Assembly (NCBI GenBank): GCA_955652395.1
Contig: CATPBJ010000111.1
Span: 1 to 32,049 of the forward strand
DNA from: an uncultured Terriglobales bacterium
GTDB lineage: Bacteria; Acidobacteriota; Terriglobia; Terriglobales; Acidobacteriaceae
Reading direction: 5' to 3'
Length of the DNA: 32,049 nt
The notes beneath the pieces were generated by a model that was given only the letters and a program-made list of their open reading frames with translations, was not told the origin of the DNA and did no database searches. How positions within the stretch are numbered: position 1 is the first letter of the stretch; the number at the start of each line of letters is the position of its first letter. Position numbers and translations under genes: made by a program. Below, piece by piece: positions 17,801 to 25,430 of this stretch.

Positions 17801-18598
17801 CCAGGCCGCGCCGTGGAAGCTGTTGGTGCCGGATTTGATCGTGGCGTTGAGAACCGCGGCTCCCGACCGGCCATATTCCGCGCTGAAGTCCGTGGTCTGC
17901 ACCTTGAATTCCTGAATCGCATCCACTGGGGGAAGCACAACAAAATTCGTGCCGTTGAGGAAGTCCACGGTGTCCGAGTTGTTATCAATTCCATCCAGCA
18001 GGTAATTGTTCTGCGCCGGCCGCGAACCATTGGCTGCGAAAGCGCCACTGGCCGCGTTGCCGCGCGTGTCCGCCTGGGGCGAGTTCACACCGGCGGCCAA
18101 CTGGGCAAGGAATGTAAAGTTTCTGCCGTTCAGAGGAAGGTTGTTAACGCTGCGCGCGTTGACCACCTGGCCGACAGAGGCGTCCTGGGTCTCGAGCACG
18201 GGCGTGGTCGTCGTTACCTCCACTGTCTCCGTCACCTGGCCCGGCTTGAGCACGAAATTGAGCAACACGGACGCGCCCACGTTGACGACGATGTTGCGCT
18301 GCTCGGTGGTCTGGAACCCCGGAGAGGCAGCGGTAATCCTATAGCTCCCGATCCGGACCGGGGTGAACTTGTAGCCGCCATCCGATCCCACTGCAGTGGA
18401 GAGCGAGGCATTCGTGCCTTCGTTGGTCAGCGTGACGGTGGCGTTGCCAATCACCGCTCCCGAAGGGTCGGTGACGCTTCCCAGAATGCTGCCCGTGTCT
18501 ACCTGGGCGTGGAGGGGTCGCGGACTGAACAGCATTGCGCCGACTGTCAGCGCCAACGATATTCGCAGCATGCAAGATAAAGTGGCCCTTAGTTTCAT
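14867..18598 (-). CDS. Oar-like TonB-dependent receptor with carboxypeptidase-regulatory domain
   Basis: An outer-membrane active-transport receptor of 1243 residues, the usual size for acidobacterial Oar-like proteins. The signal peptide ends near LHAQ (about 32). A carboxypeptidase-regulatory-like beta-sandwich follows (about 36-118, GSVTDPSGAVIGNATVTL). Next is the plug (about 120-270, NNLPLNGRNFTFLAQLA and YLLDGIDNN), then a long beta-barrel ending in LKLYF, the aromatic terminal residue recognised for outer-membrane insertion. ATG 18598 follows AGGAGACAAGG. The promoter and a 20-base LacI-type palindrome upstream match the galactose operators, so the ligand is probably a galactose-containing oligosaccharide or glycan; that is inference, because Oar-type receptors have few characterised substrates. 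Confidence 0.93.
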   Translation of the reverse strand: MKLRATLSCMLRISLALTVGAMLFSPRPLHAQVDTGSILGSVTDPSGAVIGNATVTLTNEGTNASLSTAVGSDGGYKFTPVRIGSYRITAASPGFQTTEQRNIVVNVGASVLLNFVLKPGQVTETVEVTTTTPVLETQDASVGQVVNARSVNNLPLNGRNFTFLAQLAAGVNSPQADTRGNAASGAFAANGSRPAQNNYLLDGIDNNSDTVDFLNGTNFVVLPPVDAIQEFKVQTTDFSAEYGRSGAAVLNATIKSGTNSFHGAAWEFFRNDKLDAADYFERVGNTTKKGELRLNQFGVAAGGPVIKNKIFFFGDFEFLRRRQGAPHTGSVPTALERSSGYTNLQELITGQTGTQTDLLGRTMPTGTILDPATTRAVAGGFVRDPFGTCPASTTTYTLAACGLNILPPGRLDLNAIKLLNLFPAPTNGALKSNFTTSPAIRENRRAFDTRLDLNLSDKNQIFYRFSLVDDPQFIPGIFGGVADGGGFQEGPQTAMAQQSALAWTHVFSPSLVNVARAGLNYLHTTRVSPSANDLSGLPAKFGVQGIPQDHENGGLPAFGIQGLQTLGSNAFLPSDEVSSTFQVTDDLTKIYGKHTFKMGFEFQHVKFSTLQPPWSRGQFNFDGVYTNIPGASPSSENTGIAQFLLTPTLSTVGGPDFVGGPGQQNASNSVFVSNISLTDNGKNYYGTYINDDWKVTPKLTVNLGLRWDFFGLVFEHHGAQANFVPGGAPLGSPLYLLPQGANPANLSASFNTLLAKDGIGLVIGNKYGKGLGHSEKTNFAPRVGFAYQVTPKLVARGGFGLFYNGFENRGFSPNLGENYPFQFNFQFKPANDNTPITYPGCTSPFATPIGSATLETGFTCTPLSPTLVNASGLALRGIQFNYQTPYSMGGNFTVQYQITPSMSFQAGYVTSLARHLEAFPSSNNVTQIVPTVLPAGQSANTFRPFPDFGSGASYATTNGNSWYHALQTKVEKQFANGLNFLATYTYSKTETDAGDLLNGGSNEGFRAPDVPGAGIHFDYGLATFDIRNVFHFSGGYELPFGKNKHYMSSASTLSNALVGGWSVNWSATLQGGQPITLRCPSETAQGTTCYDLVVKGQSPKLGLHTDANGVLSWFGNPAAFSQPCKLGAGGVPDPTSVAGCSALTGLGALGGPPTQVPGPGFHRLDFSLFKDFQLTERFKLQFRSEFFNILNHPNFNAPGFGGNGVVAIGGAKNYTSSNFGEIGSTRDAPYDPRQIQFALKLYF

Positions 18599-18639
18599 GA
18601 CCTTGTCTCCTAAGCCTATCTAGGCAGCAGCGGTTTGAT

Positions 18640-18659
18640 TAATGTAAACGTGTACATTA
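18640..18659. promoter_or_regulatory. LacI-family operator 4 (upstream of TonB receptor)
   Basis: TAATGTAAACGTGTACATTA is palindromic except for one base pair, and its core TGTAAACGTGTACA (18643-18656) fits the galactose-locus pattern. It lies downstream of the candidate -10 at about +10 to +30, the roadblock position of a repressor, and 41 bases before the receptor start. Confidence 0.7.
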
Positions 18660-18675
18660 GCGAAACCGGCACAAC

Positions 18676-18703
18676 CTTAGAACAGGTTTGGAGAACTTGT
18701 CAA
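18676..18703 (-). promoter_or_regulatory. Promoter of TonB receptor
   Basis: On the minus strand a perfect TTGACA (18698-18703) is followed after 16 bases by TCTAAG (18676-18681; 4 of 6). Transcription would begin near 18669, leaving a leader of about 70 bases that contains operator 4. Confidence 0.5.
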
Positions 18704-19004
18704 GAATAAAACTAGTACCTTTGCACTAGTGAACCCCGGGCCAGCATTTCAGTCTTTGCGAACATCGAAAATCTGCCCGAAGCCGGAAACGTCTTCCTGG
18801 TAACCGGCGCAATCAGCGAGACTTGGATTGCGACGTCATCGCCTCAAGGCGAACTCCTGCCGCCATGTGGGAGTACTTGTCGAAGTTTGGAATCAGCGGC
18901 CCAGCTGCTTGGATTAACCTCACGCCGGGTGCTAACATGCGCTTCGGTGGGCCCATCATAGCGGGGACATTTGAGGATGGCGCGTCACCAAGACAAAAAC
19001 CACA
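18704..19004. other. Intergenic stretch between divergent receptor and FG-GAP cluster
   Basis: No convincing gene. A direct pair of ACTAGT hexamers (18711-18716 and 18725-18730) is the only local symmetry seen. A small open frame 18823-19029 is in poor protein context and was rejected. The promoter of the downstream four-gene cluster must lie here, but I cannot place it with confidence. Confidence 0.5.
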
Positions 19005-22000
19005 TTGTTTTCACGTCGAGCCTTTTTAAGAGGAATCCGGTGGGCCCCTGTTCTCTTTCTTCCAGCGCCCATCGATGCATCGCCGTTCCGGCTATTGCTC
19101 CCGGAAACACCCAGTGATCGTGCCTCTTCCTTTCCCTTCGCTGACCTTCGACTGAACCCTCACTATCCCGCCAAGTCTCCGCTGGACAATGTACTGCTCA
19201 AAGTTGTTCCCGGCGCGGACGAGTACCTCACGGAGAAGCACGCGTTTGAGATCACGAAACTTCTCAGCGCATGGAGTCGGGCCCTTAAGGCCGAGTCACC
19301 CGCGCTCGCGGATCTGGGGAAGTTTCTCGACGCTTCTATCGAAGCCAGTTCGCTGCTTCCAACTCGAGAAGTCGCACAGCGTTCGGGAAGTGGGATCGAG
19401 GTCTTCCGAAGACGGTTTCCACGCGATGTCATAACAGGCCGCGAGCGATTTCTCAGCGAGATTGAGACCTATCTGGCCCCGATGGTGCAAGTGGAAACGG
19501 CTGAATTCGAAATCGTTGGGATCGAGGAAACTGCAAGTTCTTCGGCGGAGTTTGATATCGATATTCGTTATGACCTGGTGGGCACTCGGAAGGACCAGGG
19601 GCGCGAGCAGCGCGTGGGACATTGGCTGACTCGCTGGTCTCGCCACCAAGCTCAGGGCTGGCGTGCCATCCGATGGCAAGCGACCGAAGAGACTCTCGCT
19701 CGCGCCCCCGAACCAATCTTCATTGATGTCACTGCCCAGGCTCTCGGCCAGACGGCATCGTACAGAAATCAGATGCTTCGCGGAGTCGACCACTGGCGTA
19801 CGGTCTTGGATGGAGCGTCCGGAATCGACGTCTACGGCAACAACGGCCTGGCGGTGGGAGACTTTGACAACGATGGACTGGATGATCTCTACGTCTGCCA
19901 GCCCGCCGGACTTCCCAACCGCCTCTATCGGAACCGCGGCGATGGAACCTTCGAGGATGTGACGGAACAATCCGGAGTCGGGGTACTCGATGACACCGCT
20001 TGCGCCCTGTTCGCCGACTTCGAAAACAAGGGAGTCCAGGATCTTCTGGCGGTTTGCGGAGCCGGCCCACTGCTATTCCTGAACCAGGGGAATGGAAGAT
20101 TTTCGCTCAAGCCCGACGCCTTCAAGTTTGCGCGCCCGCCGCAGGGCACCTTCACTCACGCCGCCATCGCAGACTACGACCGCGACGGGCGTCTCGACAT
20201 TTATTTCTGTCTCTACAGCTATTACGTGGGCCTAGACCAGTATCACTATCCCGCTCCTTATTTCGACGCACGCAATGGGCCTCCGAACTTTCTACTGCAC
20301 AACGAAGGCAACGCCACCTTCACCGATCGGACTGAAGCTGCAGGATTGAGTGTGGAGAACGACCGCTACAGCTTCGCCTGCGCCTGGGGCGACCTCAACG
20401 CTGACGGATCCCCCGACCTTTATGTGGCCAACGACTTCGGGCGCAGCAATCTCTATGGCAACAACGGCAACGGAACCTTCACTGCCATCTCCACTGAAGC
20501 GGGCGTCGACGACGCTGGCGCCGGCATGAGCGCAAGCTGGTTCGATTTCGACAACGACGGGAATCAGGACATCTACGTGGCGAATATGTGGTCCGCCGCG
20601 GGCCAGCGAGTTTCAGAGCAAAAGACCTTTCACGAAGGTGACCCCGAGAATATCCGCGCCCTTTACCGTAGACACGCCCGCGGCAATTCCCTCTATCGAA
20701 ATCAGGGAAACGGGAAGTTTCAAAACATAAGCAGCCAGGCGGGAGTGGAGATGGGGCGCTGGGCCTGGTCCTCTGACGCCTGGGATTTTGACCACGATGG
20801 CTACCCCGACCTGTACATTGCGAATGGCTATATTTCCGGACCTGATCCTCGCGACGTTTCCAGCTTCTTCTGGCGCCAGATCGTGGGAAAGTCGCCGCAG
20901 AATTCGAACCCATCGTCGAACTACGAGCAGGGATGGAACGCCATCAATGAACTGGTCCGTTCGGACTCGTCATGGGCCGGTCCCGAGAGAAACGTTTTCT
21001 ACGCCAACAACCGCGACGGCACGTTTTCTGAAGTCGCCGGCGCAATTGGTTTGGATTTTCCGGACGACAGCCGTTCGTTTGTCCTTGCCGACCTGGACCA
21101 TGACGGGAGACTCGAAGTCATCCTCAAGAACCGGAATGCGCCTCAACTGCGGGTGTTGCGCAATGCGATGAAAGATATTGGCCACTCCATCGCCTTACGC
21201 CTGCGCGGACAAAAAAGTAATCGCGATGCGATCGGCACCGCGGTGACAGTCGAGGCAGGAACTCATCGTCAGACCAAATACCTCCAGGCCGGTTCCGGAT
21301 TTCTGTCCCAGCACACCAAGGAGCTTTTCTTTGGAGTCGGAGACGTCGAGGGCACGGTCCGCGCCGCTGTTCGCTGGCCCAGCGGCCTCCGGCAGACCTT
21401 CGAAAGCTTGCCGGTGGACCGCCGCATCGAAATTCAGGAAGGCTCCGATAGTTTTCTGGCAAAACCCTTCGCGGTTTCGCCTCCTTCTTATGCGCGTGGC
21501 GGCGAGCCCGAGAAGCTGGAACCGTTGCCCTCATCGGTCGAGACCTGGCTCATCGACCCTTTAAGCGCGCCTGACTTTTCGTTGCCTGACCTGGCAGGCA
21601 AGTCCTGGGACCTGCAAGCCTTCCGAGGCAGCTTCCTCCTGCTGAACTTCTGGTCCACTGCTTCGCCGTCCTGCGGAGAACAGATACGGCTCATCCGGCA
21701 GTCCCGGGAAGCCCTCGCCTCGAGCCGTCTTCGCATCGTTGGAATTAACGTGGATGATCCACGCGATGCGCGGACGGTGCAAGGATTCGTGGGCAGAGAA
21801 GGATCCCCTTTCCCCACGCTGCTCGCCACACCGGATGTGGCGGGCGTTTACAACATTATTTATCGCTACCTGTTCGACCGCCGCCGGGATCTTCCCCTCC
21901 CCGCATCGTTCCTTCTTAATAAGGAAGGCATGATCGTAAAGGTGTACCAGGGACCGGTGAGTCCCGAACGGGTGCTCAAAGATGTAAAATCCACCCCGAG

Positions 22001-22814
22001 CGATCCGGCCGATCGTGTGCGGAGAGCGCTTCCGTTCCCCGGAACCCTTTTCCAGGGTGGATTCCAACGCAACGACTTTACTTATGGAGTGTCCTTCTTC
22101 CAGCATGGGTATCTGGAGCAGGCCGAAGTGTCCTTCAAGCAGGTCATCGCTGCTAAGCCCGACAATCCCGAAGCCTATTACAACCTGGGAACGCTCTATC
22201 TCCGGAGAAACGCTTTCCATGACGCTCGCGAATATCTGGAGCAAACGGTGACGCTGCGTCCAGAATACCCGGAAGCCTGGAACAATCTCGGAATGGTCGC
22301 CGCCCATGACAACCAGGCGGACGAAGCCGTCCGTAACTTCCGGCAAGCGCTGCAACAACGGCCGACTTACACCATCGCACTGCTGAACCTGGGGAACCTT
22401 TACCGGCGGCAGGGAAACTTTGCGGAAGCGGAAAAACTTTTGAACCGTGCTCACGAAATTGAACCGGATGATCCCGAGGTTAACTATAACCTTGGAATGC
22501 TCTACGCCCGGCAAAGCCAGTTCCAAAGCGCACTGCAGTATCTCGAACGTGCGCTGAGCTTGCGTCCCGACTATCCCGACGCGCTCAACAACCTGGGCGT
22601 ACTCTTTGTTCAAGAACAGCGCTATCCTGAAGCGGAGCAGAGATTCGTGACCTGCATCCAGGTCGCGCCGAGCTTCGACCAGGCCTATCTCAATCTGGCC
22701 CGCCTTTACGTTATTTTGAACAACAAGGAAAGAGCCCGAGAGGTATTGCTTGCACTACTGCGCCAACAACCGCAGCACCAGATGGCCCAGCAGGCACTGG
22801 AAATGCTACATTGA
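19005..22814 (+). CDS. FG-GAP / ASPIC-UnbV / thioredoxin-like / TPR fusion protein
   Basis: A 1269-residue multidomain protein. The start is TTG 19005, since a stop lies in frame at 18972 and the first residues form a Tat signal (SRRAFLRG). After a unique N-terminal region (about 30-275) come FG-GAP/VCBS repeats (about 280-720) with calcium-type loops such as DFDNDGLDD, DYDRDGRLD and DFDHDGYPD. ASPIC/UnbV follows (about 725-812, RGQKSNRDAIGTAV). Residues about 850-990 form a TlpA-like thioredoxin fold (DFSLPDLAGKSWDL, LLLNFWSTASPSCGEQ). The redox site reads S887-P-S-C890, so the usual CxxC lacks its first cysteine. About six TPRs (1037-1268) end the protein. It heads a plus-strand cluster; the downstream gene begins 46 bases on. 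Function unknown; it looks like an extracytoplasmic scaffold. Confidence 0.88.
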   Translation: MFSRRAFLRGIRWAPVLFLPAPIDASPFRLLLPETPSDRASSFPFADLRLNPHYPAKSPLDNVLLKVVPGADEYLTEKHAFEITKLLSAWSRALKAESPALADLGKFLDASIEASSLLPTREVAQRSGSGIEVFRRRFPRDVITGRERFLSEIETYLAPMVQVETAEFEIVGIEETASSSAEFDIDIRYDLVGTRKDQGREQRVGHWLTRWSRHQAQGWRAIRWQATEETLARAPEPIFIDVTAQALGQTASYRNQMLRGVDHWRTVLDGASGIDVYGNNGLAVGDFDNDGLDDLYVCQPAGLPNRLYRNRGDGTFEDVTEQSGVGVLDDTACALFADFENKGVQDLLAVCGAGPLLFLNQGNGRFSLKPDAFKFARPPQGTFTHAAIADYDRDGRLDIYFCLYSYYVGLDQYHYPAPYFDARNGPPNFLLHNEGNATFTDRTEAAGLSVENDRYSFACAWGDLNADGSPDLYVANDFGRSNLYGNNGNGTFTAISTEAGVDDAGAGMSASWFDFDNDGNQDIYVANMWSAAGQRVSEQKTFHEGDPENIRALYRRHARGNSLYRNQGNGKFQNISSQAGVEMGRWAWSSDAWDFDHDGYPDLYIANGYISGPDPRDVSSFFWRQIVGKSPQNSNPSSNYEQGWNAINELVRSDSSWAGPERNVFYANNRDGTFSEVAGAIGLDFPDDSRSFVLADLDHDGRLEVILKNRNAPQLRVLRNAMKDIGHSIALRLRGQKSNRDAIGTAVTVEAGTHRQTKYLQAGSGFLSQHTKELFFGVGDVEGTVRAAVRWPSGLRQTFESLPVDRRIEIQEGSDSFLAKPFAVSPPSYARGGEPEKLEPLPSSVETWLIDPLSAPDFSLPDLAGKSWDLQAFRGSFLLLNFWSTASPSCGEQIRLIRQSREALASSRLRIVGINVDDPRDARTVQGFVGREGSPFPTLLATPDVAGVYNIIYRYLFDRRRDLPLPASFLLNKEGMIVKVYQGPVSPERVLKDVKSTPSDPADRVRRALPFPGTLFQGGFQRNDFTYGVSFFQHGYLEQAEVSFKQVIAAKPDNPEAYYNLGTLYLRRNAFHDAREYLEQTVTLRPEYPEAWNNLGMVAAHDNQADEAVRNFRQALQQRPTYTIALLNLGNLYRRQGNFAEAEKLLNRAHEIEPDDPEVNYNLGMLYARQSQFQSALQYLERALSLRPDYPDALNNLGVLFVQEQRYPEAEQRFVTCIQVAPSFDQAYLNLARLYVILNNKERAREVLLALLRQQPQHQMAQQALEMLH

Positions 22815-22860
22815 GCGTTTGACTCCTGTAATCAGAGTGCCCGCGGAGATATGCCGGGAA

Positions 22861-25407
22861 ATGGTCATCGGTACCCCACTTCAGCATCCACCCAGGAACG
22901 CGGGCCATGGACTGGGACGGATTCTCGCCCTGACCGTCCTCTTAATTTTTGCCGGACGATCTGCCGCCCAGCAATCCGCCCCGGCCCGGACCAATCCGCG
23001 GCCCGCTTCGAAGGTCCCATCACCTTTGCTGGATGCCGAGACTCTGCTCCGCCAGGGTTCGGTCGAGGAAGCGAAACAGAAAATAGAGGAACAGCTCAAG
23101 CTGAATCCCTCCAGCGTGGAGGGTTACAACTTGCTGGGGATCGTCTACAGCGCCGAGAAAGACTACGACCACGCCCTGGAGGCATTTCACCATGCCCTGA
23201 CACTCGATCCCGGTTCCACCCGGACCCATAACAACCTCGGGAATGTATACGTCGCGCAGGAAAAATTCAATCTTGCAGAAAAAGAGTTTGGCGAGGTCTT
23301 GCGCATTGATTCCAATAACCGCGATGCCAACTACAATCTCGGCCTCGTCCTAATGGCCAGGCGTTTGCCGAGCGAAGCCATTCCCCATTTTCAACGGGTG
23401 CGCCCTGCGGACGTCGCGACTCGCTTCAACCTGGTCCGCGCCTACCTTCAAGCCGGACGGACCGCCGAAGGTCTGAAGTTGGCTCGGGAAGTTTCAGCTC
23501 AGAATAAAGATAACGTTCAGCTGCACTTCACTCTGGGCGTGTTGCTGGCGGCTGAAAGACAGTACCCGGCAGGTCAGCTTGAACTGGAGAAGGCCAGCGC
23601 GCTACAGCCCGAAACTTTCGAGATTCTCTACAACCTGGGACAGGTCTATCTTCAGTGCGCCGAATACAAGAAAGCCGAACTGGTCTTGAGCCGGGCGCTG
23701 AAATTGAAGCCCGATTCACCCGAAACCCTCTACCTAATGGCGCGGGTCTATTCCGAACAAACCAGAGCCGTGGATGCACTGGACCTGCTGGTGCGAGCCC
23801 ACAAGCTTGCCCCGGAAAATACCGACGTCATCTTTCTGCTGGCTCGGGTCAGCATGTCGCAGAATTACTTTGAGGACGCGATCCCGCTGCTCGAATCCGG
23901 TGTGCAAATCGCTCCGAAACGAGCCGATCTCCATGCCGCTTTGGGCGAAAGCTACTTCATGTCCGGAAAGGCGGAAAAGGCGATCGACGAGTTCAAAGCA
24001 CTGATCCAGTTGGACCCATCGGCCCGATCTTATGTTTTTATGGGGCTTTCTTACCGACATTTGGGGCGATTCGATGAGGCCAAGAAATATTTTCAGCAGG
24101 GTCTCAAGCTGGATCCTCACAACGCTTCCTGCTTGTTCAACATGGGTTATATTGAGGGACGGCAGGGAAATCAGGCAGGCGCGGAACAACTCTTCCAGGC
24201 GGCGCTGCGCGCGAATCCCGATTTTTCCGAGGCTCTACTGGAGTTGGCAAATTTACGCATCGCCGGCAAGAAATTCGAAGAGGCAGCGACCCTGCTCCGA
24301 AGATATGTCAAGGTAAGCCGTGATCCCGCTTCCGGATACTACAAGCTTGCTATGGTCGAGAGGAGCCTCCACCAGATGGAGGCCGCGCAACGAGACTTGA
24401 GTGTATTTCAAACCCTTTCCAAAGATTCGTCATCAGGACCGTATCCCTATCAGCATCTTTTCGATTACTTGGATAACCGCTCCAACCTTGCTCCTCAAGA
24501 GCGGACTCAACTGGATCTGACCGAACTGTCGGCACAGATTCAGAAACACCCGGACCGTCCTCAAGACCTGTATTTACTGGCGGAAGCGTATCTGAAACTC
24601 GGAAAGCTTGAGGAGTCCCGACAGACCATCGCGCAGCTTGACCAGATCAGCGCGGGCGACTATCGCACTCAGACCGGGGTGGGCGTGCTGCTCGCCCGTT
24701 TCCGTTTGTACGACGACGCCATCCCGCACTTCCAGGCAGCGTTGCGCTCTAATCCCGACTCCGATGATGTGAAGTTCGATCTGGCCGACGCTTACTTCCG
24801 CAAGAGCCTCTATGCCCAGGCGCTCGAAACCGCCCAGCAAGTATCGGCACCGGGCCAGCAGGACGCTGCCTACCTGGCTCTGCTTGGGGACATCCACGCG
24901 CATCTTGGCGAGACTGCACGGGCGGCGCAAATCTTTCGCGATGCGATTGCCAGAAATCCCGACAACGATCAGTATTACCTCTCGCTCACCCTGGTCCAAC
25001 TCCGCGAAAAAGATGTCGCCGGCGCAAAGGCAACCTTGCAGAGAGGTCTGGCGCGGATTCCGGGCTCCGGCAAAATTCTCTGGGGGATGGGAATCGTCTC
25101 GGTGCTCGAAGGCAACACCGCGCGAGCCGCCGAAAGCCTGGAACGTGCCGTGGAGTTGCTGCCGGAATGGCCCGGAAGCTACTCCACGCTCGGCGTCTTT
25201 TATTATCAGACGGGACAAATCGCCAAAGCCCGCGAAGTGCTGAATCGTTTCAAAGGGAGTAGCGCTGGCGGCCTGGATGTGAATCGGATCGAAGCAGTCC
25301 TGTCCCGCACTCCGGCAAAACCTTCTTCCGCCCAGGAGCCCATGTCGATGACGGCCCGGCAGCAGTTGCTTCAGCTGGCGCTATCGCTGGCTGACCGGAC
25401 CCTCTGA
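22861..25407 (+). CDS. Large secreted TPR-repeat protein (848 aa)
   Basis: Almost wholly tetratricopeptide repeats (about 17 or more) after a signal peptide: RILALTVLLIFAGRSAAQQ, with cleavage near SAA. The first repeats are clear (YNLLGIVYSAEKDYDHALEA, NNLGNVYVAQEKFNLAEKEF). A less regular, longer spacer occurs around residues 530-580. No catalytic domain is visible. ATG 22861 is preferred because it gives a normal signal peptide; the frame is open back to 22750 inside the preceding gene but that adds a non-signal-like tail. The next gene is 23 bases downstream. Likely a periplasmic protein-interaction scaffold working with the FG-GAP proteins. Confidence 0.85.
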   Translation: MVIGTPLQHPPRNAGHGLGRILALTVLLIFAGRSAAQQSAPARTNPRPASKVPSPLLDAETLLRQGSVEEAKQKIEEQLKLNPSSVEGYNLLGIVYSAEKDYDHALEAFHHALTLDPGSTRTHNNLGNVYVAQEKFNLAEKEFGEVLRIDSNNRDANYNLGLVLMARRLPSEAIPHFQRVRPADVATRFNLVRAYLQAGRTAEGLKLAREVSAQNKDNVQLHFTLGVLLAAERQYPAGQLELEKASALQPETFEILYNLGQVYLQCAEYKKAELVLSRALKLKPDSPETLYLMARVYSEQTRAVDALDLLVRAHKLAPENTDVIFLLARVSMSQNYFEDAIPLLESGVQIAPKRADLHAALGESYFMSGKAEKAIDEFKALIQLDPSARSYVFMGLSYRHLGRFDEAKKYFQQGLKLDPHNASCLFNMGYIEGRQGNQAGAEQLFQAALRANPDFSEALLELANLRIAGKKFEEAATLLRRYVKVSRDPASGYYKLAMVERSLHQMEAAQRDLSVFQTLSKDSSSGPYPYQHLFDYLDNRSNLAPQERTQLDLTELSAQIQKHPDRPQDLYLLAEAYLKLGKLEESRQTIAQLDQISAGDYRTQTGVGVLLARFRLYDDAIPHFQAALRSNPDSDDVKFDLADAYFRKSLYAQALETAQQVSAPGQQDAAYLALLGDIHAHLGETARAAQIFRDAIARNPDNDQYYLSLTLVQLREKDVAGAKATLQRGLARIPGSGKILWGMGIVSVLEGNTARAAESLERAVELLPEWPGSYSTLGVFYYQTGQIAKAREVLNRFKGSSAGGLDVNRIEAVLSRTPAKPSSAQEPMSMTARQQLLQLALSLADRTL

Positions 25408-25430
25408 GAGCTACGAAGAACCAGACAAGA

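Noticed and set aside
18711..18730. Paired ACTAGT hexamers as a regulatory site
   Set aside because: Each hexamer is self-palindromic and short; no second copy elsewhere supports a binding site.
18823..19029. 68-residue plus-strand frame
   Set aside because: No ribosome site, overlaps the start of the fusion gene and has no recognisable pattern.
21561..22613. 350-residue minus-strand frame
   Set aside because: Shadow of the thioredoxin/TPR part of the fusion gene; no plausible protein pattern.
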